From positions 1 through 64,000 of the forward strand of contig DYKB01000032.1 in the NCBI GenBank assembly GCA_020722815.1: a stretch of DNA of 64,000 bases, read 5' to 3'. Shown in pieces: positions 8,133-17,171 of this stretch. The translations under genes were made by a program, and so were the position numbers. Position 1 is the stretch's first letter; each line of letters opens with the position of its first letter. The DNA comes from Caldithrix sp. (GTDB lineage Bacteria; Zhuqueibacterota; Zhuqueibacteria; Thermofontimicrobiales; Sulfurfontimicrobiaceae). The notes beneath the pieces are model-generated. The model had not been told where the DNA came from and searched no databases. It worked only from the letters and a program-made list of their open reading frames with translations.

Positions 8133-8320
8133 TTTATTTATCTCTGCAAAATTGGTATTATCGGAAATTCCGCTAAATGAATCATTTTTCGCCATTCGAT
8201 TTTTAAGCAAAACGCTGTGGATATACTGGCCATGAACAAATAATTTATATTAGATAGGTAATTGCTATTTATATATTAACAAATTTCTTTGATAAATACA
8301 AAATGAATTTTGGGAATGAT
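7900..8320. repeat. Segmental duplication, direct copy of about 9460-9860
   Basis: The two segments share the 5' flank, including CTGTGGATATACTGGCCATG and ATTGCTATTTATATATTAAC, and most of the MNT coding region. Both copies have the same orientation. Divergence grows toward the 3' end of the gene, so the left boundary is approximate. Confidence 0.75.
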
Positions 8321-8478
8321 TTGCAATCAAAAGAGTACGTTGTTATGGCACAACGAAAGGGCACCGCATTTAATACTTTTTTAATAAAAAATTTTTGCTT
8401 GATTTTTGATGATTGTTTTGCTATTTTAGATTGAAATAGATGAGATTTAAGTTGAACATTTTTTCGGGGATTATTAAA

Positions 8479-8682
8479 ATGGAAATAACATTAGCGGAAC
8501 TAATTCAGGAGATGAATGACCTCGAAGGACAAATGCAAAAATTTGAATGGAAGTATAGTATAAAGTCTTCCGAGTTCTATCATCTCATCCGAATTGGGAA
8601 AATTGAAGAAACTCCTGAGTTCCATGAATGGCTTGGCTTATACAAATTATGGTTGCGTCGGCGGGCATCACTGGATTCTTAG
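8479..8682 (+). CDS. Orphan relative of the TumE-partner antitoxin
   Basis: 67 aa from the ATG at 8479 (GGGGA about 10 nt upstream); an alternative ATG at 8440 adds 13 residues but lacks a ribosome binding site. The sequence ELIQEMNDLEGQMQKFEWKY ... EFYHLIRIGKIEETPEFHEW aligns with the small protein at 3087-3359 across its helical core. No toxin gene lies next to it: the downstream sequence is a relic of an unrelated exoprotein on the other strand. It is either a solitary antitoxin that could counter a TumE-type toxin in trans, or a leftover of a broken module (inference). Confidence 0.5.
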   Translation: MEITLAELIQEMNDLEGQMQKFEWKYSIKSSEFYHLIRIGKIEETPEFHEWLGLYKLWLRRRASLDS

Positions 8683-8734
8683 ACCTGATTTGAGTTTTTC
8701 CAGTCCTGATCTGCCATTTATTATAGAAACGATT

Positions 8735-8896
8735 TCAATTTAGTAAACTCTCTTTAAATCGCCGGATCATTAACCTTATCAAAACCATCTTCCGAATCGT
8801 TTCATACTTTCCTGTCGTGAAACGATAGAAATATACGCCGCTGGCAGCAAGTTGTACCTGTTTATTGAAGCCATCCCAGAAAAATTTATCAAATCA
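8735..8896 (-). pseudogene. Relic of a type IX secretion (Por) C-terminal sorting domain
   Basis: The minus strand encodes DKFFWDGFNKQVQ, then ASGVYFYRFTTGKYETIRKM and VLIR, the typical end of FlgD-like / Por sorting tails (compare WDG, SGTYFYRI and KLIYLK at the end of the exoprotein at 34348-37074). The frame is closed on its 5' side by an in-frame TGA, and nothing upstream resembles an exoprotein body. It is therefore the tail of a destroyed secreted-protein gene. A terminal extension of about 11 codons after VLIR shows the original stop has also been lost. Confidence 0.7.
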
Positions 8897-8932
8897 AGAT
8901 TTTTCCTGCTGAACTACTGATATTTTACATAT

Positions 8933-9412
8933 TTAAATTTGTGAATCATCCGAACTCAATTCGCTTAATTGTTTCTCGATGGTGTTTTTAAACTGGAAAA
9001 AAATTGACTCGATTTCATCAACTCCAGGTTTAATACGCGCCCAATCGACCTGGAAACCATAACCATGATGAAAAACATGCCGGAATTTTCGAAATGGGAT
9101 AAGTTTTAATTCAAGTTCTTTGGAAAATAATAAAGGTAAATTCTCGTCAGGTGGATCACAAAAAGCTTTAAATAGCACAATATGCCAGTCAAAACTTGAT
9201 TTAATGGATTTGCCAAAATATTTATAGAAGCGCTTGAGTATATTTTCGATTCCGTTATAAAATTGTGCTAAAAATGCGCCGGCTGCAGTTTTTTCTCGAG
9301 TAGTCGGTTCGCGATTTGTCAATTCATCGCGTAGTTTCAATAGCTCATCGATGACGATTTGCAAATATTCAAATTCAATACTGATTTCTTCTTTTAATTC
9401 ATCAAGATTCAT
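8933..9412 (-). CDS. HEPN-domain toxin of a HEPN/MNT module (HepT-like)
   Basis: 159 aa, all-helical. The HEPN signature is RKFRHVFHHGYGF (about residues 108-120), which supplies the R-x4-6-H catalytic motif expected of HEPN ribonucleases. Its ATG overlaps the stop of the upstream nucleotidyltransferase gene by 11 nt (9402-9412), the standard arrangement of HEPN/MNT toxin-antitoxin modules, in which MNT neutralises HEPN by nucleotidylylation in the studied cases. The length agrees with the longer HEPN branch (about 150 aa). Assignment rests on the motif and the gene pairing. Confidence 0.78.
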   Translation of the reverse strand: MNLDELKEEISIEFEYLQIVIDELLKLRDELTNREPTTREKTAAGAFLAQFYNGIENILKRFYKYFGKSIKSSFDWHIVLFKAFCDPPDENLPLLFSKELELKLIPFRKFRHVFHHGYGFQVDWARIKPGVDEIESIFFQFKNTIEKQLSELSSDDSQI

Positions 9413-9677
9413 AGATAATGGAACCCTTTTTTTCGATATACTTTGTAAAGCGAGTTGGGGGATTGAGTGTGACCAAATCTACCGGTATAGCAAGTAATTC
9501 CTCCAACCGGGCACCAAATTCGTATAATTTCCACCCGGCGATTCCGTCACAGGCCAAATCAATATCATTAAAGCTTCCTGTTTCTTCAAGTCCACTCCCG
9601 AAAAGAATCAGCTTTCGGGCGCCAAATTCCCTGGCGAGTGATATGCAGACGTTAATTTGTTCTTGACTGATCGCCAT
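9402..9677 (-). CDS. mntA: MNT-type minimal nucleotidyltransferase antitoxin
   Basis: 91 aa from the ATG at 9677, the start that fits the family: the fold begins AISQEQINVCISLAREFGAR. The in-frame TTG at 9755 would add 26 residues that resemble no known extension and lacks a ribosome binding site. The catalytic motif GSGLEETGSFNDIDLA (GS-x9-D-x-D) is intact, with a DLVTLN strand following, as in MntA proteins that AMPylate their HEPN partner. It lies directly ahead of and overlaps the HEPN gene. A damaged copy of this gene lies 1.5 kb downstream at 7845-8132. Confidence 0.78.
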   Translation of the reverse strand: MAISQEQINVCISLAREFGARKLILFGSGLEETGSFNDIDLACDGIAGWKLYEFGARLEELLAIPVDLVTLNPPTRFTKYIEKKGSIIYES

Positions 9678-9997
9678 TTTATTTATCTCTGCAAAATTGG
9701 TATTATCGGAAATTCCGCTAAATGAATCATTTTTCGCCATTCGATTTTTAAGCAAAACGCTGTGGATATACTGGCCATGAACAAATAATTGATATCAGAC
9801 AGGTAATTGCTATTTATATATTAACAAATTTTTTTGATAAATACAAGTTGAATTTTGGAATGCAACGCAACCTTTTTATAATGCACTTATGAATGAATTT
9901 TCTTGTTGTCTACTGAAGAGGTCTTTATTTTTTTCAACAACGTGAAAGATTCTTCGCCGCTCTCAAAATAACCGGTCTCTACGTTGTTAGCGTGGGC

Positions 9998-10771
9998 TCA
10001 TTTGATATGTGGAAAATTCATGTCAATCTGATCCTGCGCCAGTTGCACCAGAAAGTCGGTCATGCGATTGATAACGATTTCCAGATATTTCTTTCCTTTT
10101 TCGGCAGAAGCGCCGGCGGGATTGCCGGCCGCGCAATTGTCATTCATGCGGCTGAAGCGGCGACTGGTTTGGACCCAGCCTTTATTGAGAGCTTCGAAGC
10201 GGAAGGGGCGCACTTCGCCGGAACCGGCTTTTTCCAGTTCAACCAGTTCGGGAAAAAGGGCCAGGGCAATCGAGGTTTCAAATTCGCCGGCATGATCATC
10301 CGGTTTTTCGAATATTTCTTTATATTTGTCCATACCAACGCGCCACCAGTTACAGAGGAAAAGATGCACATCGAGATCGCACTGAAGCTGGCGAATCAAT
10401 GGGGTAAAATCATTCCCGCCATGACCATTGAAAAGTACGATTTTTTGAATACCGTGTTGATAGAGCGAAAAGACAATGTCCTGAATCATCAAATCCAGGG
10501 TCGCCTGTGAAACGTGAATGGTGATGGGAAAATCCATGAGATTGCAATCCACGCCATAGGGAATTGAGGGGAGGCAGAGGATATTATTGCTTTTTTCCCA
10601 GGCTCTTTTGCAAATTTCGCGGGCAATATGCGTGGTATGAAACCAATCCATCCCTTCGGGTAGATGTTGGTTATGGGGTTCAATAGCGCCTAACGGCAGC
10701 ACGGCGACTTCAATTTCGCGGCCGGTGAGACGATAGAGATTGGTCTGGCTTAGATCCCATTCGTTAATCAA
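9998..10771 (-). CDS. Creatininase-family amidohydrolase
   Basis: 257 aa. Starts with TTG at 10771, eight bases after AAGGAG; no better ATG exists. Metal-site motifs of the creatininase family are all present: LPLGAIEPHNQHLPEGMD (first Glu/His block), FNGHGGND (Asn-Gly-His-Gly-Gly-Asn) and DDHAGEFETS, with GNPAGASAEKGKKYLE near the C-terminus. The family hydrolyses amide or cyclic amide bonds with two metal ions; members include creatininase and FAPy deformylase, and the substrate cannot be read here. It stands alone between repeat-rich gaps, so context gives no help. GC is somewhat higher than in its neighbours. Confidence 0.85.
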   Translation of the reverse strand: MINEWDLSQTNLYRLTGREIEVAVLPLGAIEPHNQHLPEGMDWFHTTHIAREICKRAWEKSNNILCLPSIPYGVDCNLMDFPITIHVSQATLDLMIQDIVFSLYQHGIQKIVLFNGHGGNDFTPLIRQLQCDLDVHLFLCNWWRVGMDKYKEIFEKPDDHAGEFETSIALALFPELVELEKAGSGEVRPFRFEALNKGWVQTSRRFSRMNDNCAAGNPAGASAEKGKKYLEIVINRMTDFLVQLAQDQIDMNFPHIK

Positions 10772-11026
10772 ATTTTTGTCTCCTTATATGGTTTTAGTAT
10801 ATATTTTCGTGTAGCGTAATTGATAATATCATTTCTGACCCCCTCCTCTGTATCTCCCCCATTTTCAAAGAGCGAAAATAGGGGAGAGGGTTCTTCTTCC
10901 ATTTTCATAAGGTGAAAATGAAGGAGAGGCACTTCTCCCCTAAATTCCGTTTTTTGGAATTTGGGGGAGGCAGGAGGGGTCTATTTTCTGCTTTTTTTCA
11001 TGATGATTGTTGATGCGCTAATTTCA

Positions 11027-11464
11027 CTACCGTACACTTTTTATAAATTTTTGTTAAACTACACATGTGATCCTCACCCTAATCCACTCCTAAGGGGCTG
11101 ATCTTGACCTACATCTGGATACTGGACATGGGGAAATGGCCATTCCCCTTCCCTGATTTGAGGGAAGGGGTTAGAGGATGGGTTAGAAAATAGTGTTGAT
11201 AAAAATAAAATTTAACTTTTATCTTTGTCACGATGAAACTTAATTAAAAAAATGTTTTTTTGTTATGTCAGCATCCTTTTTTACCTATCCCCTGGCCCCT
11301 TCCCTAACAAAATAGGGAAGGGGAATTCGTCCTCTTCCCGTGTTTCGCAAAAGATGTGAGACACGATCAGCACAAAGGGAGATGACGTAGCTATTCCCTC
11401 TCCCCTTTGGGGAGAGGGTTAGGGTGAGGGGTCAGATTTGGCGATTTTAAAAAGTGTACGGTAG
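11027..11464. repeat. Larger element with CTACCGTACACTTTTT ends, copy 3 (438 bp)
   Basis: Left end CTACCGTACACTTTTT at 11027-11042, right end AAAAAGTGTACGGTAG at 11449-11464: 16 bp of perfect inverted repeat. It is flanked by near-identical words (ATGCGCTAATTTC on the left, ATGCGCTCATTTC on the right). The interior contains the roughly 250-bp segment that is also found at 14150-14400, and several hairpins. It has no open frame that looks like a protein. Confidence 0.72.
11100..11345 (+). repeat. Direct repeat shared with 14150-14400 (left of the GH2 gene)
   Basis: Shared landmarks in the same order and orientation: GGCTGATC, then CCCCTTCCCTGATTTGAGGG, then GATGGGTTAGAAAATRG, then GTCACGATGARACTTAATTA, then TTATGTCAGCATCCTTTTTT, then CTGGCCCCTTCC. 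Divergence is roughly 10-15% by eye. The two copies bracket the GH2 gene. Confidence 0.7.
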
Positions 11465-11586
11465 CAAATGCGCTCATTTCTGACCCCATCTGTATCTCCC
11501 CCATTTTCAAAGAGCGAAAATGGGGGAGAGGGTTCTTTTTCCATTTTCAAAGAGCGAAAATGGGGGAGAGGATTTTTTAATTCAAT

Positions 11587-14067
11587 CTATTCATGAAAAA
11601 GAACTCTGGCCGGAATAACCTGTTTTGCCTGATTGGGTAAGGTATAAGCCGCTTCAAGTCCCAATCCGCCGACGCCTTGAAAGAATTCTAATATGATGGG
11701 ATGATAACCAGCTTTCAGGGCGATTTTACCGGATTTTTCCTGCATGCCATGCTGACCATCGTTATCGACGACTTTCTGGCCGGCGATTTGGATTCGCGAG
11801 CCATCATCCGATGTTGAAAAGAAAGTATAAATTCCGTCAACCGGTACCCGGATGTATCCTTCGAATCGCAATCCAAAATTTTGATTTTTGGGTGAAGGAG
11901 TCAGGTCGAAGACGTTGGCGATGGCCGTTTGAACGGGCGTCAATTTGGAAAAATCTGGCAGCAATGTCCATTCGCCTTCATAATAATTGACTTTCAGACC
12001 CGATTTGGGATTCGAAAGCGTGACTGGTTCAGTTAAAGCGACCAAAGTGGCGGTAAAACTGGTGACATCGCTCTTTTTCCCATCAGGCCAGAAGGTTCGG
12101 GCTTTAACGGTCGTGGTTTGTGATACTTGTATAGGATTTTCGTAGACAGATGATTGTTCAGTTGGTTCATTTCCATCGAGCGTATAGCGAATTATGCCGG
12201 GTTTCATCGATAAAATTTCGATTATACCGCTTTCGAGGAAAATCGTATCTTCACTTTTGAAATATGGCGGAACAAATCCCTGATTTGCCATGGCAATAAT
12301 TTCGGGATTCATTTTGATGATTTCGCGATCATACGTCATTAAACCATTGACCTCAATTTCTACATCACTGGTTTGGGTATAGACTGCTGCAGAAAGGCCA
12401 TTGAGGATGAGCGGTTGCAGTTTTATCAACAAATCCTGATAAGCGCGGGTCAAATCATCGGCATTAGTGAACGAACGATAGCCCCAGTTCTTCACGTCCT
12501 GCCAGGTATGGCCGGGTAATGGAAGGCCGAGGCCGCCAAACTCACCGAGAACAGCGGCGCGATTGGGTTCGTTCGGCGGTGCGGCGGGTCCGGGATACGA
12601 ATGGATGTCATTGACATCGCCCACACCGCGATCTGCCCAACCACTGGTGTTATTGACCAGCCGGGTCGAGTCCTGCGCTTTAATTTCCTGAACAATATTT
12701 TCCGTTTCAAACTGTCCCCAGCCTTCATTAAAAGGAACCCACATCACGATGCTGGGATGATTGAAGCGGCCATTAATTAATTCTTTTAATTCTAATCGAA
12801 ATTGTGCTGCCGATTCCGGTGTTCGGACGATATCGGGATCCTGTGTTCCAATATACCGATCGCCACTGGGCATATCCTGCCAGACCAGCAAGCCCAATTT
12901 ATCGCACCAGTAGTACCAGCGTTCCGGTTCGATTTTGACATGTTTCCGCGCCAGGTTGAAACCGAGTTTTTTGGTTACTTCAATGTCGTATCGCAGGGCT
13001 TCATCGGTTGCGGGAAGATAGAGTCCATCCGGCCACCATCCTTGATCCAGCGGGCCGATTTGAAAAAGCGGTTGATTGTTCAGAAAGAGACGATTGATGC
13101 CTTTTTCATCCTTATCAACACTGATTTTTCGCATACCGAGATAGCCGGTCACAACATCCACTGGTGCATTTTGATTATCTAAAAGAGTTGCTTCGAAATC
13201 ATAAAGAAATGGTGCGTCTGGTGACCAGAGTTTCGGTTCGGGAATAGGAATTTGGATTTCAGTACCCGTGAATCCCTTTGCTTCAGAAATAACCATTTTT
13301 CTTTCTTTTACTTTGATTTGGACGGATAATGATTCCTGTTCCGAATCGGTTATAGTCATTTTCACCTGTTTGGCATCGATATCTGGAATAATTTTGATGT
13401 CCGCGATATATTTTTCAGCGACTGGCTCCAGCCAAACGGTTTGCCAGATGCCGGTAACCGAGGTGTACCAGATGCTGTGCGGTTTATCGACCTGTTTCCC
13501 CCGAGGCTGGGTTCCCGTATCGGTTGGATCCCAGACGGCGATTACCAGCGTTTGGGGACCGGCTTTTTCGATGGCGGTGGTTATATCAATGGAAAACGCA
13601 TCGTAGCCGCCGCGATGAAAGCCCAATTTTTCGCCATTAATCCAGATAGTACTTTCCCAATCAATGGCGCCAACGTGGAGTAACACGCGCTGGTTTTGCC
13701 AATCATTCGGGATTTCGAAAATCAGGCGATACCAGAGTCGGTTTTCGGCACCGACAATTTTCCCCACACCGGAGAGCGATGATTCGACGGGGAAGGGGAC
13801 GAGAATCTGGCCATCAAATTGTTCTGGCTGACCTTCGGCTTTCGGTCGGATGGCATAATCCCACAAGCCATTGAGATTTAACCATTTTTCACGTACCATT
13901 TGTGGCCGGGGATATTCCGGCCATGCGGTTTCGGGCGTGACTTGTGTCGCCCAACGGGTCATTATTTTGTCGGAAACAGGTTTCCAGGTTGTTTTTTGAG
14001 TGCAATTCATAACAATAAGTACGATCAAAAGGCTGATAATAATGAGCGAAAATATTGAGAATTTCAT
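11587..14067 (-). CDS. GH2-family glycosidase lipoprotein with chitobiase-like and PA14 C-terminal domains
   Basis: 826 aa from the ATG at 14067, which has AGGAGG 5 nt upstream (an ATG at 14091 lacks one). The N-terminus is a lipoprotein signal ending LIVMNC. A GH2 sugar-binding domain (LNLNGLWDYAI, then DWESTIWINGEKLGFHRGGY) and immunoglobulin-like region lead to the TIM barrel, with the acid/base Glu in VPFNEGWGQFE (about residue 446) and the nucleophile in VLGEFGG (about 507). A chitobiase C-terminal-like module (IRYTLDGNEPTEQSS) and a PA14 domain (NYYEGEWTLLPDF to the end) follow. It would cleave beta-linked sugars outside the cytoplasm; the exact sugar is not determinable. The GH20 gene upstream on the same strand has the same tail architecture. 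Confidence 0.88.
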   Translation of the reverse strand: MKFSIFSLIIISLLIVLIVMNCTQKTTWKPVSDKIMTRWATQVTPETAWPEYPRPQMVREKWLNLNGLWDYAIRPKAEGQPEQFDGQILVPFPVESSLSGVGKIVGAENRLWYRLIFEIPNDWQNQRVLLHVGAIDWESTIWINGEKLGFHRGGYDAFSIDITTAIEKAGPQTLVIAVWDPTDTGTQPRGKQVDKPHSIWYTSVTGIWQTVWLEPVAEKYIADIKIIPDIDAKQVKMTITDSEQESLSVQIKVKERKMVISEAKGFTGTEIQIPIPEPKLWSPDAPFLYDFEATLLDNQNAPVDVVTGYLGMRKISVDKDEKGINRLFLNNQPLFQIGPLDQGWWPDGLYLPATDEALRYDIEVTKKLGFNLARKHVKIEPERWYYWCDKLGLLVWQDMPSGDRYIGTQDPDIVRTPESAAQFRLELKELINGRFNHPSIVMWVPFNEGWGQFETENIVQEIKAQDSTRLVNNTSGWADRGVGDVNDIHSYPGPAAPPNEPNRAAVLGEFGGLGLPLPGHTWQDVKNWGYRSFTNADDLTRAYQDLLIKLQPLILNGLSAAVYTQTSDVEIEVNGLMTYDREIIKMNPEIIAMANQGFVPPYFKSEDTIFLESGIIEILSMKPGIIRYTLDGNEPTEQSSVYENPIQVSQTTTVKARTFWPDGKKSDVTSFTATLVALTEPVTLSNPKSGLKVNYYEGEWTLLPDFSKLTPVQTAIANVFDLTPSPKNQNFGLRFEGYIRVPVDGIYTFFSTSDDGSRIQIAGQKVVDNDGQHGMQEKSGKIALKAGYHPIILEFFQGVGGLGLEAAYTLPNQAKQVIPARVLFHE

Positions 14068-14142
14068 GAGATCCTCCTTTGGGTATGACAATAGTTAATA
14101 TGTACCGGTTATTATTAAAAACATGCTATCGGCCCTCAACCG

Positions 14143-14700
14143 GATATTCTCCCTTTAGGCTGATCCTGAGCCACATCTCGTTACTGAACACGGGGAAGTG
14201 GCCACTCCCCTTCCCTGATTTGAGGGAAGGGGTTGGGGGATGGGTTAGAAAATGGCGTTGATAAGAACAAATTTAAATTTTTTTCTTGGTCACGATGAGA
14301 CTTAATTAAAAAAAGTATTTTGTTGTTATGTCAGCATCCTTTTTTACACATCCGCTGGCCCCTTCCTTAAAAAAAATAGCGAAGGGGAGTTCGTCATCGC
14401 CCCGTGTCCCATATCTTGTTACTGAACACGGGGAGAGGATGTTAAATTGGAATAGAACGCCAAAAAGTGCCAAATTTTTGCCAGTCGCTCGTTTGAATTC
14501 ATCCCCCCAACCTCCTTCTCTTGAGAAGAGAAAGGGGTGAAACCGCCCCTCTCTTTTCAAGAGAGGGGGCCAGAGGGTGAGTTCAAAAGGTGCCGGTTTC
14601 GTTCGCTTTCGCCGCCATTTTGCCATCTCCCCGTGTCCAGTATAAGATAGGGGACACGCTCAGTCCTTTGGGAGAGGGTTGGGATGAGGGTCCTGATGTA
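14143..14700. repeat. Cluster of CTCTCCC-type palindromic repeats upstream of the GH2 gene
   Basis: This includes the second copy (14150-14400) of the direct repeat found at 11100-11345. A further hairpin series follows (CCTCCTTCTCTTGAGAAGAG, then CTCTCTTTTCAAGAGAGG). The open frames in it are low-complexity products of the repeats and are not genes. The GH2 promoter must lie close to 14068-14140 or read through from the GH20 gene. Confidence 0.65.
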
Positions 14701-14738
14701 ACTAAAATTACGTAGTTTTTCTAAAAAATGTAAAGTAT

Positions 14739-17018
14739 CTATTGAACCGATTCGGCTTCAAGATAGAAATTCGATGCTGGCACGGGTTGTTTATCAATCA
14801 ATGGGCCGGCATAGTATAATTTCAGCTCATATCGCCCGGATCCCTGAAAATATTGTATGGTACAGGGATGTTTGCCGGATGACAATATGATTTTACCTTC
14901 CGCTTCTATATCACCATGGACGCCATCATTATTAATGACTTCGATATCATTGATAAAAAGTTTTCCGCCGTCATCAGTTGTTAAATAAAAGGTATATTCG
15001 CCTGAAACAGGAATTTCGATAAATCCTTTAAATTGAAGCGCAAAATTTTCATCCTGTTTTTTGATTTTATCCAAATTTAGCGTAAATGCCTTGCCGGATT
15101 GCTTTGGCTGAATTTGATTAAAGTCAGGTAACGAGTCCCATTGTCCTTCATAATAATCAAAGCTTAGTCCATTTTTATCTTTATTGATAACATTAATTGT
15201 TGAAGTTAAAACATGACTCATTCGGCCATAGTACGTAATCGTTCTGGCTTTCACGCGAATTGTCTTCGTAATTTGCAGCGGATTCGAATATCGCAGTGCG
15301 CCGGAACTGGGTTCTGTATTGTCAATTGTATAGGCAATGCGGCTGTTTTTTAATTCATTTTGCAGTTCGATAGTGGTGTCCTGAAAAGCCACAATCTGCT
15401 CCCAGAGTCCTTCTGGTGGGGGTAATCGAAAATTAATTTTCATTGCGGTTAAACGATGATAATGTTCTACCATGCGATCCTGAAAATTTTGATAATTGCG
15501 CTTATCTTTTGGTGTCCAGACTAATTCGGCCAGGGCTGCCATTCGCGGCAGCAGCATATATTCAACATGTTCGGTGGTGGGAATATATTCAGTCCAAATA
15601 TTGGCCTGTGCCCCCAGTACATGTTTTTGCTTGTCTTTGCTCAATTCCTGAGGAATTGGTTCATAAGAATAGACTAATTCGAGGGGGAGATAACCCCCAA
15701 TTGCTTTGGGTTCACCATATTTCCCCTGATAATAATCAAAGTAACAATGCGAAGTGGGCGACATGACCACATCGTGACCGGCCTCGGCCGCCTGAATGCC
15801 ACCCTGAATACCACGCCAGGACATGACGGTAGCATTGGGTGCTAATCCACCTTCTAAAATTTCATCCCAGCCGATAATTCTTTTGCCGCGGGCATTTAAA
15901 AATTTTTCAATCCGGCGGATAAAATAGCTCTGAAGTTCGTGTTCATCTTTAAGATCTTCATATTTAATGCGTGCCTGACATTTTGAGCATTCTTTCCAGC
16001 GGTCTTTGGGACATTCATCCCCGCCGATATGGATAATTTCACCAGGAAAGAGTTGAATAACTTCTTCAAGCACGTCCTGTAAAAATTCGAATGTCTTTTC
16101 ATTACCGGCACAATAGACTTCATTATGAATACCCCACGTGGTGGAGACTTCAAAGGGGCCGCCAGTACAGGATAGTTCGGGATATGCGGCTAATGCAGCC
16201 ATAGAATGGCCTGGCATTTCAATTTCCGGAACAATGGTGATAAATCGTTTTTGCGCATACGCCACGATTTCTTTGACATCTTCCTGGGTATAAAAACCAC
16301 CATGGGGAATGCTATCGCCCATGGTTTCTTTGCGCCAAGCGCCAATTTCGGTGAGTTTGGGATACTTTTTAATCTCAATTCGCCAGCCCTGATCTTCGGT
16401 GAGATGCCAATGGAATGTATTAATTTTGTGCATTGCCAATAAATCAATGTATTTTTTAATAAATTCTTTTGGAAAAAAATGACGCCCGACATCCAGGTGA
16501 GTTCCGCGCCAGGAGAAACGGGGATAGTCCTCAACTGTCACGCAAGGGGCGCTCCATGAGAGGCCGGTCATGGGCTCTACATTCATGATTTCGGCTGGAA
16601 AAAGTTGTAGCAGGGTCATTCCGCCATAGAACAAACCATTTGGTGCGGCTGCCCGAATTAAAACTGAATTCGGCTTAATTTTCAACTGATAGCCTTCTGG
16701 CGGGATTTTTTTACTTTTTTGAGTAGTTAAAAGGATTCCGTTTATTTTTTGCTCTTCAGCCATTGGTACAATCTGTAATGCAAATCCTGTTGATCGCTGG
16801 ATGATATCTGAAAGATATCGGCCAACTTCAAGCGCTTGTTGGTCTTCCGAGACAACATAAATTTTGGTTTCGGCTGTCAGAATAAATTCTCCGCTGCTCC
16901 GGCTCACGTTGACGGGTTCTGGAATAATTGAAAGATCTCTGCCATCGTTTCCACAGGAAAGAAAAAAGCTGGACATTAGAAAAAAGCCTCCCAGAATTAA
17001 AAGAATGTAGTATCTCAT
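14739..17018 (-). CDS. GH20 beta-N-acetylhexosaminidase lipoprotein with PA14 domain
   Basis: 759 aa, ATG at 17018 behind GAGGGG. Lipoprotein signal ends FFLSCGND. Domains: GH20b N-terminal domain, then the GH20 barrel (YPRFSWRGTHLDVGRHFFP, then INTFHWHLTEDQGWRIEI) with the catalytic Asp-Glu in HIGGDECPKDRW (about residues 332-333), then a chitobiase C-terminal-like module (IAYTIDNTEPSSGA, about 560), and a PA14 domain (DYYEGQWDSLPDF onward). It removes terminal beta-GlcNAc or GalNAc from glycans or chitin oligomers in the periplasm or at the outer membrane. It lies in the same block as the PhoD-like gene (245 bp upstream) and the GH2 gene (downstream). Confidence 0.92.
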   Translation of the reverse strand: MRYYILLILGGFFLMSSFFLSCGNDGRDLSIIPEPVNVSRSSGEFILTAETKIYVVSEDQQALEVGRYLSDIIQRSTGFALQIVPMAEEQKINGILLTTQKSKKIPPEGYQLKIKPNSVLIRAAAPNGLFYGGMTLLQLFPAEIMNVEPMTGLSWSAPCVTVEDYPRFSWRGTHLDVGRHFFPKEFIKKYIDLLAMHKINTFHWHLTEDQGWRIEIKKYPKLTEIGAWRKETMGDSIPHGGFYTQEDVKEIVAYAQKRFITIVPEIEMPGHSMAALAAYPELSCTGGPFEVSTTWGIHNEVYCAGNEKTFEFLQDVLEEVIQLFPGEIIHIGGDECPKDRWKECSKCQARIKYEDLKDEHELQSYFIRRIEKFLNARGKRIIGWDEILEGGLAPNATVMSWRGIQGGIQAAEAGHDVVMSPTSHCYFDYYQGKYGEPKAIGGYLPLELVYSYEPIPQELSKDKQKHVLGAQANIWTEYIPTTEHVEYMLLPRMAALAELVWTPKDKRNYQNFQDRMVEHYHRLTAMKINFRLPPPEGLWEQIVAFQDTTIELQNELKNSRIAYTIDNTEPSSGALRYSNPLQITKTIRVKARTITYYGRMSHVLTSTINVINKDKNGLSFDYYEGQWDSLPDFNQIQPKQSGKAFTLNLDKIKKQDENFALQFKGFIEIPVSGEYTFYLTTDDGGKLFINDIEVINNDGVHGDIEAEGKIILSSGKHPCTIQYFQGSGRYELKLYYAGPLIDKQPVPASNFYLEAESVQ

Positions 17019-17171
17019 TTTTTTCCCCTCTTTTTGATTGTAAGTAAAATTTGCATCGTTAATTTAATTGATTTTCAGGACGAATGCAAATAGAATTTCA
17101 GTAATTATAATCGAAGCGTCAAATATTGATAGAAATTCCGGCGTTGCCGGCAATTTTGACATTGCAGATTC

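Larger units (their letters stand above)
10772..11586. other. Repeat-rich non-coding region upstream of the creatininase gene
   Basis: Two direct copies of a CTCTCCC-type repeat (10825-10920 and 11471-11560, both starting CATTTCTGACCCC and containing CCCATTTTCAAAGAGCGAAA) flank the larger inverted-repeat element at 11027-11464. No coding sequence was recognised. Confidence 0.6.

Noticed and set aside
9992-10510. Long open frame antisense to the creatininase gene, and other frames inside it
   Set aside because: The minus-strand protein carries all family motifs; the plus-strand frame has no ribosome binding site and reads like a codon-bias shadow.
14306-14626. 106-codon minus-strand frame and its plus-strand counterpart
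   Set aside because: Encoded by the CTCTCCC hairpin repeats themselves; translation is repeat-derived.
10825-14700. CRISPR array suggested by many repeated CCCTCTCCC words
   Set aside because: Spacing is irregular, repeats are palindromic and variable, and no cas genes are present; they are dispersed hairpin repeats.
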